Notes: generated from the letters alone by a model not told the origin. Shown: positions 23,719-32,913, numbered from the stretch's first letter. The stretch is 34,371 nt of DNA from Gemmatimonadales bacterium (GCA_009838765.1 VXQX01000005.1:1-34371); one strand, 5' to 3'. Numbers and translations are program-made.

Positions 23719-24947
23719 ACCGGCGCGAACTCGATCGAGCCGTCGCGGGCCACGCGCCAACCCCGGATCGCGTTGGAGTGATAGCGCGTGCCGGGGCCGC
23801 GCGCGTCGAGCACCTGCTGGCGGACCGGCTGCGTGTAGCCCGTCTCGTCGGTCGCGCGACTCAGCAGGTGCGCCGGGCCGCCGTCCCATTCCCAGCCGTG
23901 GCGGAACCGCGTCGTGCACTTGGGCAGCACGGGCTCCTGCAGCACGGCGTCGTGCCAGGAGTCGCCGCCGTCCGTGCTCACCTCCACGCGCTCGATCAGG
24001 CCGCGACCGGTCCATGCGTAGCCGGAGATCTCGACGAATCCCGGCCCCGGCAGACGCTGCGGGTAGGTGGGATAGGTGATGATCGACTTCGCATCCATCA
24101 CGAAGGAGAACTGCCGCGACGTCCCGTCCGGGAGCGGATCCGTGTACTTGGACGTCTCATCGCGGAACATCGCGGGGCGGTCGGAGAGTTCGATGCGCCG
24201 GATCCACTTCACGCTCGCGTTGCCCTCCCACCCGGGAAGGAATACCCGCGCGGGGTAGCCCTGCTCGGGCCGGATCGCCTCGCCGTTCTGGGCGTAGGCG
24301 ATCATCGCGTCGTCCCACGCCTTCTCCATCGGGATGCTGCGGCCCATGACCGCCGCGTCCGACCCCTCCGCGAGGAACCACGTCGCGTCCGCGTGCGCGC
24401 CCACCTCTTCGAACAGCGTGGAAAGCGCGACCCCGGTCCATTCGCTCGTGCTCAGCAGACCGTCCACCGATTGCGGCGTGTGCTGCGGGCTGGGCGACGG
24501 GGCGTAGGCGCCTCCGCCGTTCCCGGAACACTCGATGAAGAGCAGCTTCGACACCTGCGGGAAGCGCTTCAGGTCCTCGAGCGTGAACAGCGTGGGCCGG
24601 TCGACCATGCCGTGGATGAGGAGGCGGTAGCTCGCCGGATCGATCTGCGGGATCCCGTGGTGGTGCCGTTCGAAGTGGAGGTCGGCCGGGGTCATGATTC
24701 CGTGCAGATCCTGGAGCGGCGTGCGCGAGGAGCCGCCCATGGAACCGGACAGGAGCTTCTCCGGCGTCTCGTGCGGAGAGCGGGACCCGACCGTGACCGG
24801 ACGGGCGCCCGGCACCTTCGTCGGATCCGGCGCCTCCTGGACCAGTCCGCGCGTGGCGCCGGCCGTGATCGCACCCCCGGCGGCTGCAGCCGCCCCGGCG
24901 ATCAGGGCTCGCCGCGTGAGTCCGGAGCGTTCGTCTCGGTCGTCCAC
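23715..24947 (-). CDS. SoxC/SorA-like molybdenum sulfite dehydrogenase, Tat-exported
   Basis: Periplasmic sulfite oxidase-family molybdoenzyme that passes electrons from sulfite (or sulfane sulfur) to a cytochrome c. The Tat signal is TRRALIAGAAAAAGG. The molybdenum-ligand Cys is C140 in FIECSGNGG. Further family segments are GMVDRPTLFTLEDLKRFP, the YPARVFLPGWEGNASVKWIR block and the C-terminal dimerisation domain with ISGYAWTGRG and VEVSTDGGDSW. Length is 410 residues from GTG 24947, chosen because GGAGG lies 4 bases upstream and the start sits just before the twin-arginine motif; an ATG at 25010 has no ribosome binding site. The partner cytochrome overlaps it. Without other sox genes nearby, stand-alone sulfite dehydrogenase is the better reading. 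Confidence 0.88.
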   Translation of the reverse strand: MDDRDERSGLTRRALIAGAAAAAGGAITAGATRGLVQEAPDPTKVPGARPVTVGSRSPHETPEKLLSGSMGGSSRTPLQDLHGIMTPADLHFERHHHGIPQIDPASYRLLIHGMVDRPTLFTLEDLKRFPQVSKLLFIECSGNGGGAYAPSPSPQHTPQSVDGLLSTSEWTGVALSTLFEEVGAHADATWFLAEGSDAAVMGRSIPMEKAWDDAMIAYAQNGEAIRPEQGYPARVFLPGWEGNASVKWIRRIELSDRPAMFRDETSKYTDPLPDGTSRQFSFVMDAKSIITYPTYPQRLPGPGFVEISGYAWTGRGLIERVEVSTDGGDSWHDAVLQEPVLPKCTTRFRHGWEWDGGPAHLLSRATDETGYTQPVRQQVLDARGPGTRYHSNAIRGWRVARDGSIEFAPV

Positions 24948-25076
24948 GTCGCCTCCGCTTCCGTCGGTCTCGTGCCCCGCCTCCGCCTCGTCCCGCGCAC
25001 CATCCTGCATGCGTGCGCCGACACAGTTGCCGCCGCCACGAGGGCCGGCAAGAGCGACCCCCGTCGCGGCCTGCCG

Positions 25077-26225
25077 TCAGCGCGACGCGTGCCACTCCCG
25101 CAGGATCTCCGCCTCCCGCTCCGCGGCGAGTCCCGGCCGCATCTCCGCTTGGCGCTCGGGCGTGCGCGCGAAGTGGAAGTCCAGCGTCGCCTGCGTGGTG
25201 TCCGCCAGCGAGCGGAACGTCATCCCGTGCGCGACTTCGTTGGAGAGGTCGAAGCGCGCGAACCCTTCCGACCCCGGAGTCGGAGGTCGCCACACCGGCA
25301 TCTCGGCGTAGGGCCGCACGCCGCGCTCGGCGAGGAATTCGCGCGGCACCCACGTGAACGTCGTTTCAGCGGTCGTTACGGCGCGGATGCCGTACAGGAG
25401 TTCGGACATCGGCCGCGGCGTCGCGGGTCCCACGAGGTTGAAGATGCCCGTGTGCCCGCGGTCCGAGGAGAGCGCCATGAAGTCGCCGAGATCGCGCACG
25501 TCGATGATCTGCACCGGGTCCGTCCCGTCGCCGGGAGACAGCACCTCGCCGCCCCGGTGGATCCGCACCGGCCAGTACGTGAAGCGGTCCGTGGGATCGT
25601 CGGGGCCGATGATGAGGCCCGGGCGGAAGATCCCGTACCGGTCGGGGAAGATCCGCATCGCCTCGCGTTCGGACTCCGCCTTCGCGAGGCCGTAGGGCAG
25701 CCGCGTGATGTCGGCGGTCGCACGGTCCACGCCGGCGGTCTCGTACGTGTAGGAGGGCACTGCGGACGTCATCGGCACGGTGGAGTGGCTCGCGTACGCC
25801 GACCGTGAGGAGACGTAGTAGAAGTACCCGACCGAGTCGCGCAGGAACTCCCCGATGCTCGTCACCCAGTCGGGACGGGCCGTGGAGTTGTCGACGACGA
25901 CGTCCCACGTGCGGCCCCGCAGCGACTCGAAGTCCCCGTTCCGGTCGCCGACGAGTTCCTCCACGCCCTCGAACATTCCGGGGCGGCTGCCGCGGTTGAA
26001 GATCGTCACTTCCAGCCCCTGAGCGAGCGCCGATCGCACCTGGTAGGGGCCGATGAAGCCGGTCCCGCCCAGGATGAGCAGCGTGCGGGCCTGGCCCGCG
26101 GGCGCCCGGTTCGCGGACGGCCGGGGCGATAGGGCGCGGGCCGCGCCGGGGACGCCGAGCCCGAGGGCAGCGCCCGCCGCAGCCGTGACCTTCAGAAAAT
26201 CGCGCCGATTCGAATCTGTGGACAT
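25077..26225 (-). CDS. Tat-exported NAD-dependent epimerase/dehydratase-like protein
   Basis: Extended short-chain dehydrogenase fold: LLILGGTGFIGPYQV binds the nucleotide, YYVSSRSAYA supplies the Ser region, and YGLAKAE is the Y-x3-K catalytic pair. An N-terminal Tat signal (NRRDFLKVTAAAGAALGLG) means it should be exported folded, probably with its cofactor. Substrate unknown. 382 residues. Two adjacent ATG codons (26228, 26225) follow GAGAGGAG; the second has better spacing. It lies 13 bases after the MBL-fold gene on the same strand. The 129 bases to the next gene downstream show nothing I can name. Confidence 0.85.
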   Translation of the reverse strand: MSTDSNRRDFLKVTAAAGAALGLGVPGAARALSPRPSANRAPAGQARTLLILGGTGFIGPYQVRSALAQGLEVTIFNRGSRPGMFEGVEELVGDRNGDFESLRGRTWDVVVDNSTARPDWVTSIGEFLRDSVGYFYYVSSRSAYASHSTVPMTSAVPSYTYETAGVDRATADITRLPYGLAKAESEREAMRIFPDRYGIFRPGLIIGPDDPTDRFTYWPVRIHRGGEVLSPGDGTDPVQIIDVRDLGDFMALSSDRGHTGIFNLVGPATPRPMSELLYGIRAVTTAETTFTWVPREFLAERGVRPYAEMPVWRPPTPGSEGFARFDLSNEVAHGMTFRSLADTTQATLDFHFARTPERQAEMRPGLAAEREAEILREWHASR

Positions 26226-26238
26226 CATGAAACTCCTC

Positions 26239-27342
26239 TCAGTTCGCGTTGCCGTCGAGCAACTCGAAGATCCGCAGCACCGCGACCGGGTTCGCGCCCG
26301 GGCTCGCAATGCCGCCGAAGTTGTCGGCGTGTGCCGTAAGGTCGATGCGCGCTGCCGCGTCCTCGGCGCTCACCCCCTGACCGTGGAGCGCGACGGACTG
26401 GTTCCACAGGTCCTGCATGTAGGCCTGCAGGTGGTCGATCCGCTCCCGCTCACGGTACGGCTCGCCGTGGCCGGGGATGATCCAGTCGAAGTCGAGCGCC
26501 TTCAGCCGGTCGAGCGTCTCGACCCACTCGTTCACGTACCCGTCGCCCATGTAGGGGAGACCGGCCGTGAGCATGTCCCCGGTGATGATCACGCGGTCAT
26601 CCGGGAGGTAAACGATGACGTCGCCCTCCGTGTGGGCGCGCCCGAAGAAGTGGAACTGGATCTCGCGTCCGCCCTTATGGAGCGTGAGCCGCTCCGAGAG
26701 CGTCGTGTTGGGGGGCGTCGGGACGACCTCCTGCAACTGCGCGTAGTAGGTCCGCTGACGTTCGAGCGTCGTCTCCAGCTCCGCGCGCGCCGCCGCGTCC
26801 GTCATCGTGTCGAGCGTTGCCTCCATCTGCTCGATCCGTCCCGGGATCGATCCCACGAAGAGTTCGTAGGAGCGGCCCGAATTCGAGCGTCCGGCCGCGA
26901 TCGCCGCCCGGGTCGCCTCGTGGCTGATGATCTCGACCTCGGGCGGATACACCTGGTTGCCGTGCGCGTGGTCGAAGTGCCAGTGCGTGTTCGCCGCGTA
27001 GCGCACGGGATTGTCGGTGATCGAGCGCAGGTCCTCGATGAGGGCGCTCGCCGCCGCGGGGGAAATGTGGGAATCGACGAGGAGCACGTCCGCCTCGTTC
27101 ACGACCACACCGGCGTTCGATCCCACGACGAGGTCGCTTGCCCCGCGAGCGTGGTACACCCCCGGCACGACCTCCGTGAACGCGAAGTGGACGGCTTCCG
27201 TCGTCGCTGCCCCGCTCTCCGCGCCGCCGTCAGCCGCTCCGCCCACGTCCCCGTCGCCTTCCGGGGAGCACCCGGCAAAGAGCCACGCTCCGGCGAGGAT
27301 GCCAGCCTGGACCGCCCTCCGGGTTATACGTTTGCTTCCCAC
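26239..27342 (-). CDS. Metallo-beta-lactamase-fold hydrolase, lipoprotein
   Basis: Envelope-anchored zinc hydrolase. The lipobox is WLFAGCS, followed by a G/A-rich linker. The MBL metal motif is THWHFDHAHGN, with further ligands in GRAHTEGDVIVYLP, ITGDML and IPGHGEP. Length 367 residues. The GTG at 27342 is chosen because AGGAGG lies 6 bases upstream; a TTG at 27345 is an alternative. The fold covers lactamases, quinone-linked and thiol hydrolases and many others, so no substrate is claimed. It is the first of two adjacent genes encoding exported proteins, followed by the Tat-exported epimerase. Confidence 0.85.
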   Translation of the reverse strand: MGSKRITRRAVQAGILAGAWLFAGCSPEGDGDVGGAADGGAESGAATTEAVHFAFTEVVPGVYHARGASDLVVGSNAGVVVNEADVLLVDSHISPAAASALIEDLRSITDNPVRYAANTHWHFDHAHGNQVYPPEVEIISHEATRAAIAAGRSNSGRSYELFVGSIPGRIEQMEATLDTMTDAAARAELETTLERQRTYYAQLQEVVPTPPNTTLSERLTLHKGGREIQFHFFGRAHTEGDVIVYLPDDRVIITGDMLTAGLPYMGDGYVNEWVETLDRLKALDFDWIIPGHGEPYRERERIDHLQAYMQDLWNQSVALHGQGVSAEDAAARIDLTAHADNFGGIASPGANPVAVLRIFELLDGNAN

Positions 27343-27479
27343 CAACCGCCTCCTGTAGATCGTGGGGGATACCGCTCCCTTCGATCATACCACGTCGGCC
27401 AACCGCCGCTCAACGAGATGACCCCCCACACCGTGAAGCATGTTTGCCGTTTGACCCGTGATACGTTACAGCTCCCACG

Positions 27480-27764
27480 ATGAAGAACCCGCCGCATCCG
27501 GGCCTGTCCGTGCGCCATGATTGTCTGGAGCCTTTGGGGCTCACCGTGACGGAGGCGGCGCGGAGGCTCGGGGTCAGCCGAAAGCAGCTTTCCGAACTCG
27601 TCAACGGTCGTTCGGGCATCTCTCCCGAAATGGCGATCCGCCTGGACAAGGCGTTTGGGGGTGGAGCTGACACCTGGTATCGCCTTCAGTCGGCCTACGA
27701 CCTCGCGCAAGCCATGAAGAGGGCCGACCGCATCCACGTCGAGCGGATACCGGCCCCCGTCTGA
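27480..27764 (+). CDS. higA: HigA-family antitoxin, orphan
   Basis: 94-residue addiction-module antidote of the HigA family. [21 protein letters not shown] is the typical N-terminus, followed by the [41 protein letters not shown] and a [14 protein letters not shown] helix. The usual order is higB then higA, but the 137 bases upstream hold no recognisable HigB and the downstream gene is convergent. No ribosome binding site is evident. A weak promoter (TTGCCG at 27444, TACAGC at 27467, 17-base spacer) would give a nearly leaderless transcript. It may act as a stand-alone repressor. Confidence 0.88.
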   Translation: MKNPPHPGLSVRHDCLEPLGLTVTEAARRLGVSRKQLSELVNGRSGISPEMAIRLDKAFGGGADTWYRLQSAYDLAQAMKRADRIHVERIPAPV

Positions 27765-27781
27765 TGCTCGACCCGGACTCC

Positions 27782-28594
27782 CTACGCGCCTCGGCCGGGT
27801 AACTGCAGCCTGCCCGGAAGCCCCGCCACATAAGCCCGAACCTCCCGTTCGACGACGCTCATCTCGACCGCGCTTCCCGTGCCGTCGGCTGCCCGAAGCT
27901 CGGTGTAGAGTTCGATCGCGGCCTCGAGCGCGGCCACGCACGCCGCGGCGTCGACGCCTCCAACCGTCCGTTCGAGATCCGTCGCGAAGGCGGGGAGCCG
28001 GTCTTCGATCCGGCGCACGCCGGTGGCCGCCACGCCGGCCCGTCTGAACGCCAGCGGCGCCAGCACCACGGCCCGCCAAAACCCGAGACCGTCCAGCGCC
28101 TCGAAGATCTCGCCACGTTCGATCTTGTCGGCGACGTAATGCGCCCAGATCCAGAAGCGATCCTCGATCCAGCCGGGATCCGCGGCCGGGTAGCGCGGTG
28201 CGGCACGGGCGAACGCGGCGCTCAGGCAGCCGTCGACCTCCCACAGGATGACCGGGTCCTCGATCCGTTCGTGAGCGTCGTCGAGCGACACGAACTTCAG
28301 GTCCACGTGCAGGAGGGGAGGACCGTAGAGGCACACGAGCAGGCGAGGTTCGCCGACGTGTTCCCCGGTGAAGCCCGCCAGGAACGACGGGTCGAGTTCG
28401 GCGGCGACCGCCTGCCCCCGGTCGAGGATCTCCGGCCAGGCCGCCGGTTCCACCGCGAGCACGAGGTCGAGATCGGAAAACTCGTCGATCTCCCCCGCGA
28501 TGAACGAGCCGCCCGCCGCGAGGCCGACGAGGCCGTCGACCCCGGGCACCGCCTCAACCGCGCGCTCGAGAAAGGCACGATGGCGGGCCGGCAT
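27782..28594 (-). CDS. Nucleotidyltransferase-fold protein
   Basis: Minimal nucleotidyltransferase domain with GGSFIAGEIDEFSDLDLVL, the G-S-x(n)-D-x-D signature that binds magnesium-NTP, and a third acidic strand LHVDLKFV. The helical C-terminal half resembles that of aminoglycoside-type nucleotidyltransferases, but substrate is unknown. 270 residues from ATG 28594; a GTG at 28615 just after the PPK2 stop is an alternative. No ribosome binding site is clear, and coupling to PPK2 translation is likely. The 3' end faces higA with a gap of 17 bases. Confidence 0.8.
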   Translation of the reverse strand: MPARHRAFLERAVEAVPGVDGLVGLAAGGSFIAGEIDEFSDLDLVLAVEPAAWPEILDRGQAVAAELDPSFLAGFTGEHVGEPRLLVCLYGPPLLHVDLKFVSLDDAHERIEDPVILWEVDGCLSAAFARAAPRYPAADPGWIEDRFWIWAHYVADKIERGEIFEALDGLGFWRAVVLAPLAFRRAGVAATGVRRIEDRLPAFATDLERTVGGVDAAACVAALEAAIELYTELRAADGTGSAVEMSVVEREVRAYVAGLPGRLQLPGRGA

Positions 28595-28617
28595 GTGGTT
28601 GCAGGTGCGAACCACGA

Positions 28618-29499
28618 TCAGAGTTCGGCGGTGAGGTGGGCGCGGTAGCCCTGGAGTTCGGCGCGCTCGTCTTCGGGTAGCGCGGGATCTGTGAGGTCGA
28701 GGGTGGCGAGCTGGTCGCGCACCAGCCGGGCGACGAGGAGCCGCATCCAGGGCTTCGAGTCGGCGGGGATCGCGTACCACGGCGCCCACGGGCGGGCCGT
28801 CGCGTTGATCGCGTCCTCGTACGCGGCCATGTAGTCGTCCCAGTGCTGCCGTTCCTCGATGTCGGCGCGGTTGAACTTCCAGTTCTTGTCGGGGCGGTCG
28901 ATGCGGCGCAGGAAGCGGCGGGCCTGCTCGTCCTTCGAGATGTTGAGCCAGAACTTCAGGATCACGGTGCCGTTCCGCGCCAGGTGCCGTTCATGGTCCC
29001 GGATCGACTGGTAGCGCTCCTCGCACCGCTCCATGATCGGCAGCCGGCGGGGCAGCTTCTGCCGATCGAGATACTCGGGGTGGACCCGCACGATGAGGAC
29101 TTCCTCGTAATAGCTGCGGTTGAAGATCCCGATCCGGCCCTTCTCCGGGAGCCGGCGCGTCGTCCGCCACAGGAAGTCGTGTCTCGCCTCCAGGTTGGAC
29201 GGGGCCTCGAAGGCGTTGATCCGGAAGCCGGCCGGGTTCACGCCCGTCATGACGGCCCGCAGCGTCGAGTCCTTCCCCGCCGCGTCCATCGCCTGGAAGA
29301 CCAGCAGCACCGCGTAGTGGCGGTGCGCGTGCAGACGCCGCTGGAGCCGCGAGATCCTGCGTACCGTGCGCTTCAGTTCCTTTCTCATCTCGCGCTCGGA
29401 CGGCGCGCCGGGCGGCGGCGCGGTCACCGCGCGGGAGATGTCGAAGTCGCCGTCGTAGCTGATCCTGAACGGACTCTCCGGCGGCGAGAAGTCGATCAT
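28618..29499 (-). CDS. ppk2: PPK2-family polyphosphate kinase
   Basis: Transfers phosphate between polyphosphate and nucleotides (ADP/GDP or AMP). It has Walker A FQAMDAAGKDSTL, GIFNRSYYEEVLIVRVHPE containing the Walker B region, and the lid helix ISKDEQARRFLRRIDRPDKNWKF. Length is 293 residues, a one-domain PPK2. The class (AMP- or ADP-phosphorylating) is not decided by what can be read here. It sits between the TPR lipoprotein (25-base gap) and the nucleotidyltransferase on the same strand. Confidence 0.92.
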   Translation of the reverse strand: MIDFSPPESPFRISYDGDFDISRAVTAPPPGAPSEREMRKELKRTVRRISRLQRRLHAHRHYAVLLVFQAMDAAGKDSTLRAVMTGVNPAGFRINAFEAPSNLEARHDFLWRTTRRLPEKGRIGIFNRSYYEEVLIVRVHPEYLDRQKLPRRLPIMERCEERYQSIRDHERHLARNGTVILKFWLNISKDEQARRFLRRIDRPDKNWKFNRADIEERQHWDDYMAAYEDAINATARPWAPWYAIPADSKPWMRLLVARLVRDQLATLDLTDPALPEDERAELQGYRAHLTAEL

Positions 29500-29524
29500 G
29501 CCAAGCGGGTCGGGGCGCCGGATC

Positions 29525-31165
29525 TCAGAACCTCGAGCTGCGCAGCCAGGTGTCCGCGCGGACCCAGTAACGGTCGAACTCGCGCCGCGCCTCCTGGGCC
29601 TGGGCCGTCTTCTCCTGCGCCTCGAGCGCCTGCGTGAGTCCGAACCAGGCCCAGCCCTGGTTGGGGAGATCTTCGAGCGCGCCGCGGTAGACCTGCTCCG
29701 CCTCCCCGGCCCGGTCGTTCTCGAGCAGGATCGCGCCGAGCGTATGCCGAACCGGCATGTGCCAGGCCCGCGGCTCCGAGTAGATGAGTCCGTCCTCCTT
29801 CTCGATCCCGTGCTTCAGCGCCGCGACGGCGTCCTCCGCCTTCCCCTGGGCGTTCAGGATCTCGGCCGCGAGGATCGAGCGCGGCAGCGCGACGATGTCC
29901 GCGAGCGGGCTGTAGCGGAAGGTGGCGGAGGGATCGGCGTCGGCGAGCGCCTCGTCGATCTCCTCGAGATGGTCCTGCGCAACCTCGAGGTGCCCCATCC
30001 GGAGGTAGGCCAGGCCACGCGAGAAGCTCCACGCGACGAGTTCCATGGGTTGATCCGACTTCGGACCATCGCCCGCCAGGATCTCGCTCCAGCGGCCGAA
30101 CGCGGCGTAGGTGAGCGGGATGTAGGCTCCCCACGGCCCGCGGTGCCCCGACAGATCCTTCGCCGCCTGGATCGCGACGGCGCTCTGCCCGTCCATCACG
30201 GCGGCGTTGAGCAGCATGTGCAGGTTGTGCGAGGGATAGACGCCCGGCGGGCCGCCGTGCGCGGCCTTCTGGTCCGCGTGCCACGCCTGCTGGTTGCCGC
30301 GCACCGCGTCGCCCCAGCGGCCGATGTTCATGTAGATGTGCGTCGGCATGTGGTGGATGTGGCTCACCGCGATCTGGCTGCCGAGGTGGTCCGAACATGC
30401 TTCCGCCAGACCCGGATCCTGCGACGCCTCCACTAGGTGGATGTAGAGGTGGCACGCGCCGGGGTGGCGGATGTCCCGCGCCAGGACGGTCTCGAGGATG
30501 GGACGGATCTTCTTCACATCCTTCGCCTCGAGATCCACGTCGCCGCGCCGGGGGCGCAGCAGCATCCAGGCTTCAGCCTGCAGCGTGAGCACGTCGAGAT
30601 CGTCGGGATGGCGCGCCGCGACCTTGTCCATCTCCCGCGCGTACAGCGTGTCGAGAGCGCGGCGGCGGGAGCGCTCCGGGTCCGCCTCGAAGCGCACCGA
30701 GAAGGCGTCGATCAGCGCCCGTTCGACCTCGGTCGCGCCCGCCTTGTGCTCCTGCGCCTTCTGCATGGCGGCGTGGGCCGAGCGCTCGTTGCCGGGCGAC
30801 ATGCCGCCGTTCAGGTACGGCGCCAGCGACCACGCCTCGCCCCAGTAGCAGGAGGCGCACGTCGGGTCCTCCATCTGCGAGGCGCGGAACGACTCCTCGG
30901 CGACCGAGGTGCCGAACGCGTACATGAAGAGCAGACCCTCGTCGAAGTAGGCCTGCGCCTTCTCCGACTGCGTGGTGATCGGGCGATTGTGCGGTCCGAG
31001 GTTGCCGTAGAGCGGCGTGGAGTTCCCGTCGCCGTTGCCGGCCTGGGCCGCGGCGCCCATGCCCCCGGAGGCGCCCGCCATCCGTGGCGCGTCGCGCTGC
31101 CCGCTCGTACACGCGGCCACCATCGCCGCCAGACCCACCGCCAGGATCAGTTCACGTCGCCGCAT
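29525..31165 (-). CDS. TPR-repeat lipoprotein rich in conserved His motifs
   Basis: 546-residue envelope protein. The lipobox is AMVAACTSG, followed by a Gly/Ala linker, then alpha-helical tetratricopeptide-like repeats: YFDEGLLFMYAFG and ESFRASQMEDPTCASCYWGEA at the start, and GAILLENDRAGEAEQVYRGAL and WAWFGLTQALEAQ near the end. In the middle is a His cluster: CHLYIHLVEAS, SHIHHMPTHIYMNIGRW and SHNLHML. Such His-containing TPR proteins are widespread but lack an assigned activity; metal binding is only an inference. The ATG follows GGAGGAAG. 13 bases separate it from pckA on the same strand. Confidence 0.82.
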   Translation of the reverse strand: MRRRELILAVGLAAMVAACTSGQRDAPRMAGASGGMGAAAQAGNGDGNSTPLYGNLGPHNRPITTQSEKAQAYFDEGLLFMYAFGTSVAEESFRASQMEDPTCASCYWGEAWSLAPYLNGGMSPGNERSAHAAMQKAQEHKAGATEVERALIDAFSVRFEADPERSRRRALDTLYAREMDKVAARHPDDLDVLTLQAEAWMLLRPRRGDVDLEAKDVKKIRPILETVLARDIRHPGACHLYIHLVEASQDPGLAEACSDHLGSQIAVSHIHHMPTHIYMNIGRWGDAVRGNQQAWHADQKAAHGGPPGVYPSHNLHMLLNAAVMDGQSAVAIQAAKDLSGHRGPWGAYIPLTYAAFGRWSEILAGDGPKSDQPMELVAWSFSRGLAYLRMGHLEVAQDHLEEIDEALADADPSATFRYSPLADIVALPRSILAAEILNAQGKAEDAVAALKHGIEKEDGLIYSEPRAWHMPVRHTLGAILLENDRAGEAEQVYRGALEDLPNQGWAWFGLTQALEAQEKTAQAQEARREFDRYWVRADTWLRSSRF

Positions 31166-31178
31166 CGGGCTTCCTCCT

Positions 31179-32786
31179 CTAGATCACGGGGCCCGCCGCA
31201 CACACCTCCGGCGGACAGTCGTCCTTGTATTCCCTGAAGTTCTCCCTGAAGAGCCGAGCCAGGTGCGCGGCCTTCTCATCGTACGCCGCGGGGTCCGGCC
31301 ACGTTGCGCGCGGCCGCAGAATCTCGCCGGGCACGCCCGGCACCTCCGTCACGACGTGGACCCCGAACACCGGGTCCGGCTCCGTCGGCGCCCTGTCGAG
31401 TTCGCCCGCATGGATCGCGTCCACCATCCGGCGCGTGTGCGGGAGGTCGATCCGCGCGCCGACGCCGAACGGCCCGCCGCTCCAGCCCGTGTTCACGAGC
31501 CACACCTTCACGCCGTGCTCGTGCATGCGATCCGCGAGCAGGCGCGCGTACTTCGCCGGGTGCCACACGAGGAACGGGCCCCCGAAGCAGGGCGAGAAGG
31601 TGGCCACGGGATCGGTGACGCCGACCTCCGTGCCCGCGACCTTCGCTGTGTACCCGCTAATGAAGTGGTACATGGCCTGCTCGGGCGTCAACCGGCTCAC
31701 CGGCGGCAGCACGCCGAACGCGTCGGCCGTCAGGAAGATCACGTCCGTCGGGTGACCCGCCACGCACGGCACCTGCGCGTTGTCGATGAACTCGATCGGG
31801 TAGCTGCCGCGCGTGTTCTGCGTGATCGACGAGTCCGACCAGTCCACGCTCCCGTCGTCGCGCAGCACGACGTTCTCCAGCACCGCGCCGTAGCGGAGCG
31901 CCCGGTAGATGTCGGGTTCCTTCTCCTCGGAGAGGTCGATCGTCTTCGCGTAGCAGCCGCCCTCGATGTTGAAGATCCCCGAATCGGTCCAGCAGTGCTC
32001 GTCGTCGCCGATGAGCCGCCGGTTCGGGTCGGCCGAGAGCGTCGTCTTCCCCGTCCCGGAGAGACCGAAGAGGAGCGACGAGGCCCCGGTCTCCGGGTCG
32101 GTGGTCGCCGAGCAGTGCATCGAGAGCACATCCCGCTTCGGCATGAGATAGTTCATGATCGTGAACACGCCCTTCTTCATCTCCCCCGCGTACTCGGTCC
32201 CGAGGATGCAGGCCTCGTTGTCCCCGAAGGAGAGATCGACGCTCGTCGGGGAGGTGACGCCGTCGACCGACAGGTCCGCCGCCTCCTGGCCCGCGTTGTA
32301 GACGACGAAGTCGGGCTCGCCGAACTCCGCCAGCTCCGCGGGCGTGGGGCGGATGAGCATGTTGTGCATGAAGAGGGCGTGGTACGGGCGGTTGCAGATG
32401 ATCCGGACGTTGAGACGGTACTCCGGGTCCCAGCCCGCGAAGCCGTCGATCACGTAGAGGAGATCCTGCGCGTTCAGAAAGGCCCGCGCGCGTTCACGAT
32501 TTCGGCGGAAGCTCTCGCGCTCAAGAGGGAAGTTGACCGGGCCCCACCAGACATCTCGCTCGGTCTCCGGATCACACACCACGTGCTTGTCGTTCGGCGA
32601 GCGGCCGGTCTTGGCGCCGGAGAAAGCCACGAGGGCGCCGTTCGCCGCCCGGACCGCGCCGGGTTCGCGTCCGCTCAGCGCGTCGGCGTAGATGTCCCCC
32701 ACGGGGGGATTACGTTTGATGCGGGTGACGGTGATCCCGTGCCCGCTGAGGTCCATGGTGCCGATTTCGGCCGTTGTAGTCGTCAT
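31179..32786 (-). CDS. pckA: ATP-dependent phosphoenolpyruvate carboxykinase
   Basis: Converts oxaloacetate and ATP to PEP and CO2, the entry to gluconeogenesis. 535 residues, normal for the ATP type. Motifs: GAKTGRSPNDKHV near the N-terminus, the P-loop GLSGTGKTTLSADP, IGDDEHCW holding the metal-binding Asp, NIEGGCYAKTI and the NTGWSGGPFGVG adenine-binding segment. ATG 32786 has no clear ribosome binding site. No promoter was identified with confidence in the 170 bases shared with the divergent deacetylase gene. Confidence 0.95.
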   Translation of the reverse strand: MTTTTAEIGTMDLSGHGITVTRIKRNPPVGDIYADALSGREPGAVRAANGALVAFSGAKTGRSPNDKHVVCDPETERDVWWGPVNFPLERESFRRNRERARAFLNAQDLLYVIDGFAGWDPEYRLNVRIICNRPYHALFMHNMLIRPTPAELAEFGEPDFVVYNAGQEAADLSVDGVTSPTSVDLSFGDNEACILGTEYAGEMKKGVFTIMNYLMPKRDVLSMHCSATTDPETGASSLLFGLSGTGKTTLSADPNRRLIGDDEHCWTDSGIFNIEGGCYAKTIDLSEEKEPDIYRALRYGAVLENVVLRDDGSVDWSDSSITQNTRGSYPIEFIDNAQVPCVAGHPTDVIFLTADAFGVLPPVSRLTPEQAMYHFISGYTAKVAGTEVGVTDPVATFSPCFGGPFLVWHPAKYARLLADRMHEHGVKVWLVNTGWSGGPFGVGARIDLPHTRRMVDAIHAGELDRAPTEPDPVFGVHVVTEVPGVPGEILRPRATWPDPAAYDEKAAHLARLFRENFREYKDDCPPEVCAAGPVI

Positions 32787-32904
32787 CTGTCATCGTCGCC
32801 ATACTCAGGGGAGGGCCGACACCACGGCGACGAGCCCCACGAATCGGGGACGGGCTCTCAGCGCCGAACGGAATCGGCGCCGACCGTCCGATTCACGAGC
32901 AATC

Positions 32905-32913
32905 TGTTAAAAT
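32905..32913 (+). promoter_or_regulatory. Possible extended -10 promoter of the deacetylase gene
   Basis: TGTTAAAAT is an extended -10 type sequence (TGN plus TAAAAT) in an otherwise GC-rich region, about 45 bases before the start codon. No good -35 hexamer lies 16-18 bases upstream, which is allowed for extended -10 promoters. Confidence 0.4.

Noticed and set aside
23044-24947. Full thiosulfate-oxidising Sox system
   Set aside because: Only a SoxC-like enzyme and a monoheme cytochrome are present; no SoxXA, SoxYZ or SoxB. A stand-alone sulfite dehydrogenase fits better.
23502-25808. A 768-codon plus-strand open frame
   Set aside because: It is antisense to the cytochrome, SoxC-like and epimerase-like genes, which have clear motifs. 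High GC keeps the opposite strand open.
26053-27483. A 476-codon plus-strand open frame ending at higA
   Set aside because: Antisense to the MBL-fold gene and biased toward Arg/Val/Glu without recognisable domains. Checked for a HigB partner; none seen.
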